The notes under the pieces: model-generated
Database searches by the model: none
Told to the model about the DNA's origin: nothing
What the model saw: the letters and a program-made list of their open reading frames with translations, nothing else
Program-made: the position numbers and the translations under genes
Shown here: positions 1-5,892 of the stretch, piece after piece
Numbering within the stretch: the stretch's first letter is position 1
Layout of the letters: each line of letters opens with the position of its first letter
Assembly: GCA_013336035.1 (NCBI GenBank)
Contig: JAAXUL010000534.1
Coordinates: forward strand, 1 to 5,892
DNA from: Chloroflexales bacterium
GTDB taxonomy: Bacteria; Chloroflexota; Chloroflexia; Chloroflexales; Chloroflexaceae
DNA length: 5,892 nucleotides
Direction of reading: 5' to 3'

Positions 1-1
1 C

Positions 2-70
2 GGTGCGGTGCTGCTGCTCATCACCACCTCCTGCAAGCGGCAGGAAACCCCTGCGTATCAGCAGTATGGG
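2..70 (+). other. Lipoprotein signal peptide-like reading, out of frame with the downstream propeller gene
   Basis: Read from base 2, this stretch gives GAVLLLITTSCKRQETPAY, a hydrophobic run ending in a Ser-Cys followed by charged and polar residues. That is the shape of the end of a type II (lipoprotein) signal peptide, although the -3 to -1 residues (Thr-Thr-Ser) are a weak lipobox. The frame stops at TAG 131-133. The propeller gene that follows is read one frame away (ATG at 73). Both downstream genes begin with clear lipoboxes, so this is probably the true N-terminus of the propeller gene, separated from it by one or more indels. The alternative is the tail of an upstream gene ending at 133. 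The methionine start, if any, lies left of the window. Confidence 0.4.
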
Positions 71-72
71 GG

Positions 73-1233
73 ATGCTCGCGCACCACGGCTATCGGCGCC
101 GCCGAAGCTCGTTGCGCAACCCGTGGGCTGTAGGGCAGGCGCCGCGGCCGCCAGTGCCCGCCGTCGTCGGCGAGGTTGAGCTCCTCCCCTTCACGATCAC
201 CGACGCCGTCTACAGTGCGTCCTTGAATCGCGTCGTGGTGATCGAGAGTGCGACGCGCCAGCTGCACATCCTCGACCTCGCGACAGGCGAGAGCGTCGCG
301 CTCCAGCTCGAGCGCCGGCCCACTGCGGTTGCGCTGAGCCCGGACGGACGCCTTGCCGCTGTTGGTCACGATGCCCAGGTGTCCTACATCGACCTTGTGG
401 CCGGGCGTGTGCTCAAGCTGATCGACGTGCCCATCAATAGTGCGAGCATCGCGATAGGGCGCGATGGCTGGATCTACATGGCGTCACAGCAACAGGTGCA
501 ACAAAGCCTCTACGCGATTGACCCTGACACCGGCCATACGAAGTCGAGCAACACTCTCATCTATGTTGCACGGTTGCGTTTCGAGCCTACCGGCACCTAC
601 CTCTACTCCGGCGATTCCGATTCCGCCCGAGGGATGGGTCTCTGGCGCCTTACTTCCGCGACCAGCCTCCTGAACGAGGCCGGCCTGAGCAGGCACAAGG
701 CCCATATGCCGACATGTGGTGACTTCTGGATTTCAGCCGACAGCACGCGCATCGTCACAGCGTGTGGCGATGTGGTGAATGCGATACCTGAGAGCGAGCA
801 GGAATTGGGCGTCCTCGGCAAGCTCGAAGGGCTGCACGAGGACTTCTTCTATCCGCAGCTACGGGCAGTTTTCCACGTCGAGCAAGCCGGCCGGCTTATC
901 GCGATCCCGCGTTGGCACAGCGAGGCTGTGTGGTTGCCTGGCGAAAACCAGCTCATCTTCTATGACTACCCGGCCCTTCGCCAGGAGGCGCTCGTGGCGT
1001 TACCGGATATGCGGATCGACAACCAGCTCCGTCGCTCGTCAGGGCGATTTATCTTTGCGGAGCCCGATGGGATGCACTACATCGTCCTGGTGCAGGCGGA
1101 GGCCCCGGCTGATCGGTTGGCCACGCCAGGCGTGCCTACCTCGGCGAACGATGAGTCCACCCTCCAGCCCATCTACGGCATGGTTCGGTTGAGCAGTGAG
1201 GCCCCCGTTACCCTACCGAAGGCAGCGCCATGA
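73..1233 (+). CDS. YVTN/WD40-like beta-propeller protein, probable lipoprotein with uncertain 5' end
   Basis: A protein of 386 aa if read from ATG 73. From about residue 35 it is a run of short beta-rich repeats of the YVTN/WD40-like kind. Examples are a Ser-Pro-Asp-Gly turn at residues 89-92, an Arg-Asp-Gly turn at 130-132, Glu-Pro-Thr-Gly at 171-174, and a strand-rich block around 218-232. These are typical of blades in extracytoplasmic bacterial propellers. Two cysteines, at 215 and 231, are close enough to form a disulfide. Residues 1-30 are Arg- and Pro-rich and do not look like a propeller or a signal peptide. The frame is open to base 1, and a signal-peptide-like reading sits in another frame upstream, so the start at 73 is only nominal; GTG 154 is another in-frame candidate. 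The stop overlaps the next gene's ATG by 4 bases, making this the first visible gene of a three-gene operon. No catalytic motif is seen, and its role (ligand binding or surface protein interaction) is inferred from fold only. Confidence 0.8.
   Translation: MLAHHGYRRRRSSLRNPWAVGQAPRPPVPAVVGEVELLPFTITDAVYSASLNRVVVIESATRQLHILDLATGESVALQLERRPTAVALSPDGRLAAVGHDAQVSYIDLVAGRVLKLIDVPINSASIAIGRDGWIYMASQQQVQQSLYAIDPDTGHTKSSNTLIYVARLRFEPTGTYLYSGDSDSARGMGLWRLTSATSLLNEAGLSRHKAHMPTCGDFWISADSTRIVTACGDVVNAIPESEQELGVLGKLEGLHEDFFYPQLRAVFHVEQAGRLIAIPRWHSEAVWLPGENQLIFYDYPALRQEALVALPDMRIDNQLRRSSGRFIFAEPDGMHYIVLVQAEAPADRLATPGVPTSANDESTLQPIYGMVRLSSEAPVTLPKAAP
1220..1233 (+). promoter_or_regulatory. ATGA stop/start overlap with weak ribosome binding site
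   Basis: The TGA stop of the propeller gene (1231-1233) overlaps the ATG of the first FG-GAP lipoprotein gene (1230-1232). A purine patch, GAAGG, lies 6-10 bases upstream and is only a weak Shine-Dalgarno match. Start by termination-reinitiation (translational coupling) is therefore likely. The overlap fixes the start: the next residues form a perfectly placed signal peptide. Confidence 0.7.
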
Positions 1234-3071
1234 GCTCTCCCCGCCACCCCTTCCCCCGTCGTTCGCCTCTCGTCCTCTTCGCAGCGGCGCTACTTTGTAC
1301 TGGATGTGCGAGCGCCGCCCGGCCGCCCGCGCCCACGACGTGGACGCCCGCCGTCGCCCCGTCGACCGTGGATAGTCAGGCGCTCCAGGCTTCCGTCGAG
1401 GCCGCCGTCATGGCCACCCGGATCGCCATGGCCAAGACGGCCACGGCGGCTGCGCCGACCGTCGTCAGGCCCCCCACTGCAACCCCGCGCACCGTCGTCA
1501 TCTCCAACCCCGAGCCGTTTCGGCACAGCCTGTCAGGGTTAGCCGGCCTGAAGCCGGCGGGCTGGAGCCTCGAGGGCGACGCGAGCGGGGTTACGCTGCG
1601 CTCGGCTCGCGCCGGGCAGGCGATCCTGACGGCGACCCTTACCCTGAGCACACAGTTTCCCGAGGGTGGGCCCGCGGAGGTAACCAGCGACCTCTTCGCC
1701 CGCCTTAAGAGCCCCGGGCTTCAGGTGGTCGAAGAGACCCGCACGCCCGACGGGGGCGGCCGGCTCACCCTGGGCGACGGGCCGGGCCTCACCACTACGA
1801 TTGTGCGGGCGGCGCCGACCGAGCGGGGGCTGCTCGCCGTGAGCCTGACCTTGCCGACGGAGCTGCTGCCCTGGGAGGACAGCAGCGCCCGCGCCCTCGT
1901 CGACGCGGTCAAGCTCTCGGGCGACTACCTGACCGCCGTGCCCTGCAACAGCGCCATGGCCCATCGCCCGGTAACCGCAGACGACTCGCTGACCCTGTCA
2001 AGGGGGAACGGTGCGGCCGGGTTCGCCCCCGCCGTCTGGTACGACGCCCGGAGCCTTGTTGTCGCCGCCGGCATCGGCGATTTCGACGGCGACGGGCGGC
2101 AGGATGTCGCCGGCGTAAGCGACACCACCGACGGCACGCCGAACCAGCTCTACGTCCTGCTCCAGCTTCCCGATGGGGGGCTCGGCGAGCCGAACTGCTT
2201 CAGCCTCGAGGGCATGGCGTCCACCCTGGCGATTGGCGACTTCAACAGTGATGGGCGCGACGATGTTGTCGTGGGCGGGCAGAGCCGCGAGCTGACCATC
2301 TTCTTCAGCGCCCCCGAGGGCATCTTCGGCACGCGCCGCGGCTACCCGTTGGAGGGCGCTCCCGGCGCCCTGGCCGTAGGCGATCTGAACGGCGACGGAC
2401 GCGACGACCTTGTGGCCAACGGATTTGGCGCGAACCAGCTCGGGGTGTTCCTTCAGCAGGAGAGCGGCGAGCCGGGCTCTGGGGTCAGCGTCCCGGTCGT
2501 TGATGCGACCATCGGCGACCTCGCCCTTGGCGACGTGACCGGCGATGGCCTGCCCGACCTTGTCGCCGTGACGATTGGGCGGGACAGCATCATGGAGGTG
2601 TTCGCGCAGCAGCCCGATGGTAGCTTCGCCGAGGTCGTCGCCTACCAGACCAGCCTGGCGGCGCGGACTGTGGCCGTGGGCGATGTGACCGGCGACGGGC
2701 GCGCCGAGGTGGTGCTCAACCACGGCAACGACATCTTTGACAGCTGGATCGTCGTCTACGAACAGCGCCCCACCGGCCGGCTGGCCGAGCAGGCCCGCTA
2801 CCCCGTCAGCATCCCGCCGACGGCGACCGAGCTTGCCGACGTTGACGGCGACGGGCGCACCGATGTCGTGCTGGTCGGCGAGACCGTGGCCGCCGTGTTT
2901 CGCCAGCGGGACGACGGGAGCCTCGGCGCGGAGGAGAGCACCTTCGTGATGGGCTCGTCCTCCAGCCCGCAGGCGCTGGACGTCGGCGACCTGAACGGCG
3001 ATGGGCGCAACGACATCGTGGTTGCGGGCGGAGCTTTCTCAATCCTTTACGGGCAGAAGGCGCAGCGATGA
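1230..3071 (+). CDS. FG-GAP/VCBS-repeat seven-bladed propeller lipoprotein, paralog A
   Basis: A 613 aa exported lipoprotein. Residues 1-25 are a signal peptide with a basic N-region, a hydrophobic core and a Leu-Cys-Thr-Gly-Cys lipobox; Cys26 would be lipidated. An Ala/Met-rich segment and a Thr/Pro-rich tether follow to about residue 93. Residues 94-235 form a beta-rich N-terminal domain around a Gly-Leu-Lys-Pro-Ala-Gly-Trp motif (Trp112), perhaps PsbP/Mog1-like, but that is a guess. Residues 281-613 hold seven repeats about 50 residues apart, with Asp-rich calcium-loop motifs of the form DxxGDGxxD starting at residues 284, 337, 385, 435, 485, 537 and 587. That is the integrin-like FG-GAP/VCBS signature, and the count fits one closed seven-bladed propeller. 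The only mature cysteines besides the lipidated one are 239 and 323. It overlaps both neighbours by 4 bases and is a full-length paralog of the next gene. Expected location is the outer surface of the cell envelope, tethered by lipid. The ligand is unknown. Confidence 0.93.
   Translation: MSSPRHPFPRRSPLVLFAAALLCTGCASAARPPAPTTWTPAVAPSTVDSQALQASVEAAVMATRIAMAKTATAAAPTVVRPPTATPRTVVISNPEPFRHSLSGLAGLKPAGWSLEGDASGVTLRSARAGQAILTATLTLSTQFPEGGPAEVTSDLFARLKSPGLQVVEETRTPDGGGRLTLGDGPGLTTTIVRAAPTERGLLAVSLTLPTELLPWEDSSARALVDAVKLSGDYLTAVPCNSAMAHRPVTADDSLTLSRGNGAAGFAPAVWYDARSLVVAAGIGDFDGDGRQDVAGVSDTTDGTPNQLYVLLQLPDGGLGEPNCFSLEGMASTLAIGDFNSDGRDDVVVGGQSRELTIFFSAPEGIFGTRRGYPLEGAPGALAVGDLNGDGRDDLVANGFGANQLGVFLQQESGEPGSGVSVPVVDATIGDLALGDVTGDGLPDLVAVTIGRDSIMEVFAQQPDGSFAEVVAYQTSLAARTVAVGDVTGDGRAEVVLNHGNDIFDSWIVVYEQRPTGRLAEQARYPVSIPPTATELADVDGDGRTDVVLVGETVAAVFRQRDDGSLGAEESTFVMGSSSSPQALDVGDLNGDGRNDIVVAGGAFSILYGQKAQR
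2070..3047 (+). repeat. Seven FG-GAP blade repeats in paralog A
   Basis: Seven copies of an approximately 150-base coding repeat encode Gly-Asp-(Phe/Leu/Val)-(Asp/Asn/Thr)-(Gly/Ser)-Asp-Gly loops, with the first Asp codons at 2082, 2238, 2382, 2532, 2682, 2838 and 2988. Blade 5 ends its loop in Glu (GDGRAE) instead of Asp. The others keep the final Asp. The repeats are diverged at DNA level except around the loop, so they are protein-domain repeats and not a DNA satellite. Confidence 0.9.
3056..3071 (+). promoter_or_regulatory. ATGA stop/start overlap between the two FG-GAP paralogs
   Basis: ATG 3068-3070 of paralog B overlaps TGA 3069-3071 of paralog A. A GAAGG patch lies just upstream, followed by a GC-rich spacer containing GCAGCG. 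The same arrangement (GAAGG, GCAGCG, ATGA) occurs at the previous junction, so this start signal may have been copied with the gene. Coupled translation is likely. Confidence 0.7.
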
Positions 3072-4855
3072 CCCCTTCCAGCACAACAGCATGCCGCTCC
3101 CTGGTCGCGCTCCTCGTGGCGGCCCTGCTCTGCGCCGGATGCGCGGGCGCCCCATCGCCCGCCGATGCTACCACGGCGGCCACGACAAGCCAGGCCCTTC
3201 AGGGCTCCGCCGAGGGCGCGACCATGGCCACCATGGTCAGTCAGGCGGTGGCCGCGACCATGACCGCGCCTACCCCGACAACGCCGCCGTCACCCACGCC
3301 GTACACCCCGGTCATCACCGACCTCGAGCCGTTTCTGCACGAGCCGACAGGTCTGACAGGGCTCAGGCCCGTGGGCTGGGCCTTCGAGGAGCTTCCGAGC
3401 GGCTTCACGACCTACCCCGGCCTGAAGGAACAGGGCAGCTTTACGGCGACCCTGACCGCGACGGGCGAGCCCGTGACTGTCACCAGGGCCCTCTTCGAGC
3501 GGCTCAAGGGGCCGGACATGATTGTGACCGAGGAGAACCGCAACTCCGACGGCGGTCGCCTGATCGTGGTTGATGAGACGGGCTTGACCACCTATGCGCG
3601 GGTGACCCTCACCGACCGCGGCCTGCTCACCCTGGTCCTGAGTATGCCCACTGACCAGGCCCTGATGGAGAGCTTTCGCATCAGGGAAATGCTGGACTCA
3701 ATTAAGCTCTCGGGCGAGTACCTGACCGAGGTGGCGTGCCGCTACGGCTTCACCTCGCGCACCTTAACAAGCGAAGATGCCTGGATGCTGCCGGCGGATC
3801 AGCTCGGCGATTCGTTGGACCCGATCAACTACTTCGATGCCCCGGCGCTCTTTGCCGGCAGCAGCATCGGCGACTTCGACGGCGACGGGCGTCAGGATCT
3901 GGCGCTGGTGACCAGTGTTCCGGTCGACATGGGCAACCAGCTGATGATCTTCCTCCAGGGTGAGGATGGGGCCCCGGGCCGGCCCACGTGCTTCAGCATC
4001 GGGTGGACACCGCGCACGCTGGCGTCCGGCGATCTGAACAGCGATGGGCGCGACGATGTCGTCGTAGGCGGGCAGGGCTCGGAGCTCAACGTGTTCCTGA
4101 GCGCCGAGGAGGCGCTGTTCGGGACGCGGCGCTCGTATGCGTCCGGCCAGGACGCTACCGCCCTGGCCGTCGCCGACCTGAACGGCGACGGGCGCGACGA
4201 TGTTGTGGCGAGCTTCTGGAACAGCGACGTGGTCGGCCTGTTCCTCCAGCAGGAGCGCGACGGGCCGGGCGAGATGATCGGCCTTCCCGCGAAAAGCGGG
4301 GGCATCAACGACCTCGCGGTCGGCGACGTGAGTGGGGACGGGCTGCCCGACATCATTGCACAGCCCAGTTCCGGGGTGCAGGTCTACCTACAACAGCCTG
4401 ACCACAGCTTCGCCACGTCGGTCGCCTATCAGAGCAGCCGCAGATCAACCGGTGTTGCGGTGGGCGACCTGACCGGCGACGGACGGAACGACGTGGTGAT
4501 CAGCGCCGGCGACAACGTCGTCGGCTCGTGGCTGATTGTGTTCGAGCAGAGTGCTGGGGGGACGCTGGTCGAGACAGCAAGCTACAGCCTCTTCCGCCGG
4601 CAGCAAGCCGTCGAGCTTGCCGATCTGGACGGCGACGAGCGCCTCGATGTCGTCGTGCTACACGAAGGCGAACATGTGCTCTCCGTGCTCCACCAGCAGG
4701 GCGACGGGACACTTGCCCCAGCGAAGCTCTACTTGGCCTTGAGCGACTCGGCCAACCCGCAGGCAATGGACATCGGCGACCTGAACGGCAATGGCCAGGC
4801 GGACATCGTCGTCGCGGGCGCGGGCTTCACCGTGTTCTATGGGCGGGTGCCCTAG
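3068..4855 (+). CDS. FG-GAP/VCBS-repeat seven-bladed propeller lipoprotein, paralog B
   Basis: A 595 aa lipoprotein colinear with paralog A. The signal peptide is residues 1-24, with a Leu-Cys-Ala-Gly-Cys lipobox and Cys25 as the lipidation site. An Ala/Met/Thr-rich stretch and a Thr/Pro tether run to about residue 85. The N-terminal domain spans about 86-220 (Gly-Leu-Arg-Pro-Val-Gly-Trp, Trp104), and seven blades follow with loop Asp residues at 269, 322, 370, 420, 467, 519 and 571. These positions run 15-18 residues behind those of paralog A throughout, so nearly all the length difference lies in the leader and N-domain. Mature cysteines 224 and 308 are 84 residues apart, as in paralog A. 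Some calcium loops are weaker here: blade 6 reads DGDERLD (Glu for Gly) and blade 7 reads NGNGQAD. By eye about half of the aligned blade positions are identical. It is the last intact gene of the apparent operon. Molecular partner unknown. Confidence 0.93.
   Translation: MTPSSTTACRSLVALLVAALLCAGCAGAPSPADATTAATTSQALQGSAEGATMATMVSQAVAATMTAPTPTTPPSPTPYTPVITDLEPFLHEPTGLTGLRPVGWAFEELPSGFTTYPGLKEQGSFTATLTATGEPVTVTRALFERLKGPDMIVTEENRNSDGGRLIVVDETGLTTYARVTLTDRGLLTLVLSMPTDQALMESFRIREMLDSIKLSGEYLTEVACRYGFTSRTLTSEDAWMLPADQLGDSLDPINYFDAPALFAGSSIGDFDGDGRQDLALVTSVPVDMGNQLMIFLQGEDGAPGRPTCFSIGWTPRTLASGDLNSDGRDDVVVGGQGSELNVFLSAEEALFGTRRSYASGQDATALAVADLNGDGRDDVVASFWNSDVVGLFLQQERDGPGEMIGLPAKSGGINDLAVGDVSGDGLPDIIAQPSSGVQVYLQQPDHSFATSVAYQSSRRSTGVAVGDLTGDGRNDVVISAGDNVVGSWLIVFEQSAGGTLVETASYSLFRRQQAVELADLDGDERLDVVVLHEGEHVLSVLHQQGDGTLAPAKLYLALSDSANPQAMDIGDLNGNGQADIVVAGAGFTVFYGRVP
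3866..4849 (+). repeat. Seven FG-GAP blade repeats in paralog B
   Basis: Seven coding repeats have their first loop Asp codons at 3872, 4031, 4175, 4325, 4466, 4622 and 4778. Each corresponds in order to one blade of paralog A. Blades 1 and 2 retain 17-base stretches identical to the other gene at the calcium loop (3875-3891 equals 2082-2098; 4043-4059 equals 2250-2266). Confidence 0.9.
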
Positions 4856-4886
4856 GCGACGCGGTCGAGGCAAACGTCGCTCCAAG

Positions 4887-5403
4887 ATACTGACGCGGAA
4901 TCATTTCTCTTTCGCGCCAGATGGCCGACGCTTCACTTACACTCGCCCAAGCAATAGTGGCTTTGAGGTGATCGTCGAAGACGGACTGAGCGGACGTCGT
5001 GAGGTTGTCACAACTGTCTTCGAGTATGCAATGCCGTCGTTTCACCAGTTCGCTGAAGCCCTGCTGCTCTCCAGCAACAGCAACCTGGCTGAATTTGACT
5101 TGCGAACCAAGCAGACACATGAGTTGATGAGTTGGCCACCACCGCCGGCAGGTTCCCAGTTCATGTATGTTCCGCTCACCTTCGGGCCCGACGGGCAGCA
5201 GATGCTGATAAGTGCCAGGGGCTATCATACCGGCGCAGCGTATCTGCTCTTAAACCCTGAGACAGGCGCACAGCAGGATCTGCAGCAGGACATCGGTGCT
5301 GCAGAGGTGACAGGCCGCGGCATCAGCGCCAACGTCTGGTTTACAGACTCATGGCACTACAGAGGCTTCGACCTTGATGCCAGCCGCCAGCACAAGTGTA
5401 CCA
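4887..5403 (+). pseudogene. Truncated TolB/PD40-like propeller fragment without a start codon
   Basis: This reading, in frame with base 4887, contains two PD40/WD40-like blade signatures: Phe-Ser-Phe-Ala-Pro-Asp-Gly-Arg-Arg near 4905-4931 and Leu-Thr-Phe-Gly-Pro-Asp-Gly-Gln-Gln near 5178-5204. Between them lie sequences such as a Glu-Phe-Asp-Leu-Arg strand. Such blades occur in TolB-like and other periplasmic propellers. No ATG or GTG starts the homologous part. The nearest ATG in frame (4791) lies inside paralog B and would add an Arg-rich out-of-frame tail of that gene. The 3' side runs into a different gene's sequence in another phase at about 5400-5440. GC content looks clearly lower than in the flanks. 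I read it as an internal fragment of a once longer gene. A real 290-residue protein spanning 4791-5663 is possible but unlikely. Confidence 0.6.
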
Positions 5404-5442
5404 TTTTCATGCGGTGTTGTGCGCGAATCGCATGGACGGCTG

Positions 5443-5858
5443 GTCCTGTCCGGCGAGGTCGCGCTGCCGGCGGGGCCGGTGGCCGAGCCGTTCGTCGACG
5501 CCGAGGACATCGCCGCCGTCGCCGTCGCCGCGTTGACCGAGGAGGGGCATGGTGGACAGCTCTACGAGCTCACCGGCCCGCGGTTGTTGAGCTTCGCCGA
5601 GGCGGTGGCGACGATCGCCGGAGCGACTGGGCGGCCGGTGCGCTATGTCCCCATCTCGGTTGAGGCCTTCGTCGCCGAGCTCGCCGCACAGCAGTGCCCG
5701 ACGATGCCATCGCACTGCTGCGCTACCTGTTCACGACGGTGCTCGATGGGCGGAACGAGGCTCTCGCCGATGGAGTGCGCCAGGCCCTGGGCCGCGAGCC
5801 GCACGACTTTGCGGCGTTTGCGCGCGGTGCGGCCGCGCGGGGGGCGTGGTCGTTATAG
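5443..5858 (+). pseudogene. C-terminal remnant of an NmrA-family NAD(P)-binding protein, frameshifted
   Basis: Frame 1 from 5443 reads Leu-Ser-Gly-Glu-Val-Ala-Leu-Pro-Ala-Gly, then AEPFVDAEDIAAVAVAAL, then GQLYELTGPRLLSFAEAV and RPVRYVPIS. This is the characteristic C-terminal half of NmrA/SDR-like NAD(P)H-binding oxidoreductases. After about 5690 the family-like sequence continues in frame 3 as PDDAIALLRYLFTTVLDGRN, through to GREPHDF and TAG 5856-5858. One missing base near 5690-5696 would restore a single frame. The N-terminal half, with the Gly-rich dinucleotide-binding motif, is absent, so the remnant cannot be a working enzyme as it stands. Homology may reach back to about 5404, but the frame is unclear there. 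The frame-1 reading has an ATG at 5377 and no stop before the window end, so automated calling may report a partial gene here. Family known from recall; no search was possible. Confidence 0.72.
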
Positions 5859-5892
5859 GCCTGGCAACGCTGTGGGGCGCGCCTCGTGGACA

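Noticed and set aside
1998..2723. A 241-codon minus-strand frame
   Set aside because: It lies entirely opposite the FG-GAP blades of paralog A. Long antisense frames are expected opposite GC-rich, GAC/GGC-repeat coding DNA, and its translation is rich in Ala, Gly, Val and His with no recognisable domain.
2070..4849. Regular GGCGAC-rich repeats as a CRISPR array or DNA satellite
   Set aside because: Repeats are about 150 bases apart, in frame, diverged at synonymous sites and encode Ca-loop blades. There are no unique short spacers.
4856..4880. Inverted repeat GCGACG/CGTCGC just after the stop of paralog B, as a terminator
   Set aside because: The stem is only 6 bp with a 13-base loop, and no T-run follows. 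It is too weak to call a rho-independent terminator in GC-rich DNA.
4791..5663. A single 290-codon open frame as one real protein
   Set aside because: Its first 21 codons overlap paralog B in another frame, and its last 80 or so codons are an Arg-rich shadow of the NmrA remnant, whose family-like sequence is in frame 1. Only the middle looks like real protein.
5859..5892. Right-end tail after the NmrA stop
   Set aside because: Thirty-four bases with no recognisable promoter, terminator or gene start.

Overview
The window is a GC-rich bacterial segment with every recognisable gene on the + strand. Three tightly packed genes fill bases 1-4855. They encode a beta-propeller protein and two paralogous seven-bladed FG-GAP/VCBS-type lipoproteins. 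The rest (4856-5892) looks like gene debris. The two lipoproteins have a short Ala/Met/Thr-rich stretch after the lipobox followed by a Thr/Pro-rich tether. I associate that architecture with Chloroflexota surface lipoproteins. This assignment is an inference from composition and general knowledge, because no rRNA or marker gene is present.

Layout. Bases 1-1233 hold a YVTN/WD40-like propeller gene whose 5' end is unclear. The called frame starts at ATG 73, but a different frame at bases 2-70 reads like a lipoprotein signal peptide, so a frameshift or a gene start to the left of the window is suspected. Bases 1230-3071 and 3068-4855 hold two lipoproteins of 613 and 595 aa. Each has a lipobox, a Thr/Pro linker, an N-terminal globular domain and seven Asp-rich Ca-loop blades. 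The blades match one to one, so the two genes are very probably a tandem duplication. Each of the two junctions between the three genes is a 4-base ATGA overlap, which implies one translationally coupled operon whose promoter lies left of the window.

Bases 4856-5892 contain no intact gene. A visibly less GC-rich stretch (about 4887-5403) encodes a piece of a TolB/PD40-like propeller with no start. It runs straight into the C-terminal half of an NmrA-family NAD(P)-binding protein (about 5443-5858), which is in another frame and is itself broken by a frameshift near 5690. An open frame of 290 codons (4791-5663) spans all of this, but it is a chimera of three unrelated readings.

The three intact genes probably place propeller proteins on the outer face of the cell envelope. 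Their ligand is not visible from sequence. I see no RNA gene, CRISPR array, transposase or clear promoter. Nothing here can be claimed as a new defence or metabolic system. The most unusual signals are the matched paralog pair and the mosaic right end.
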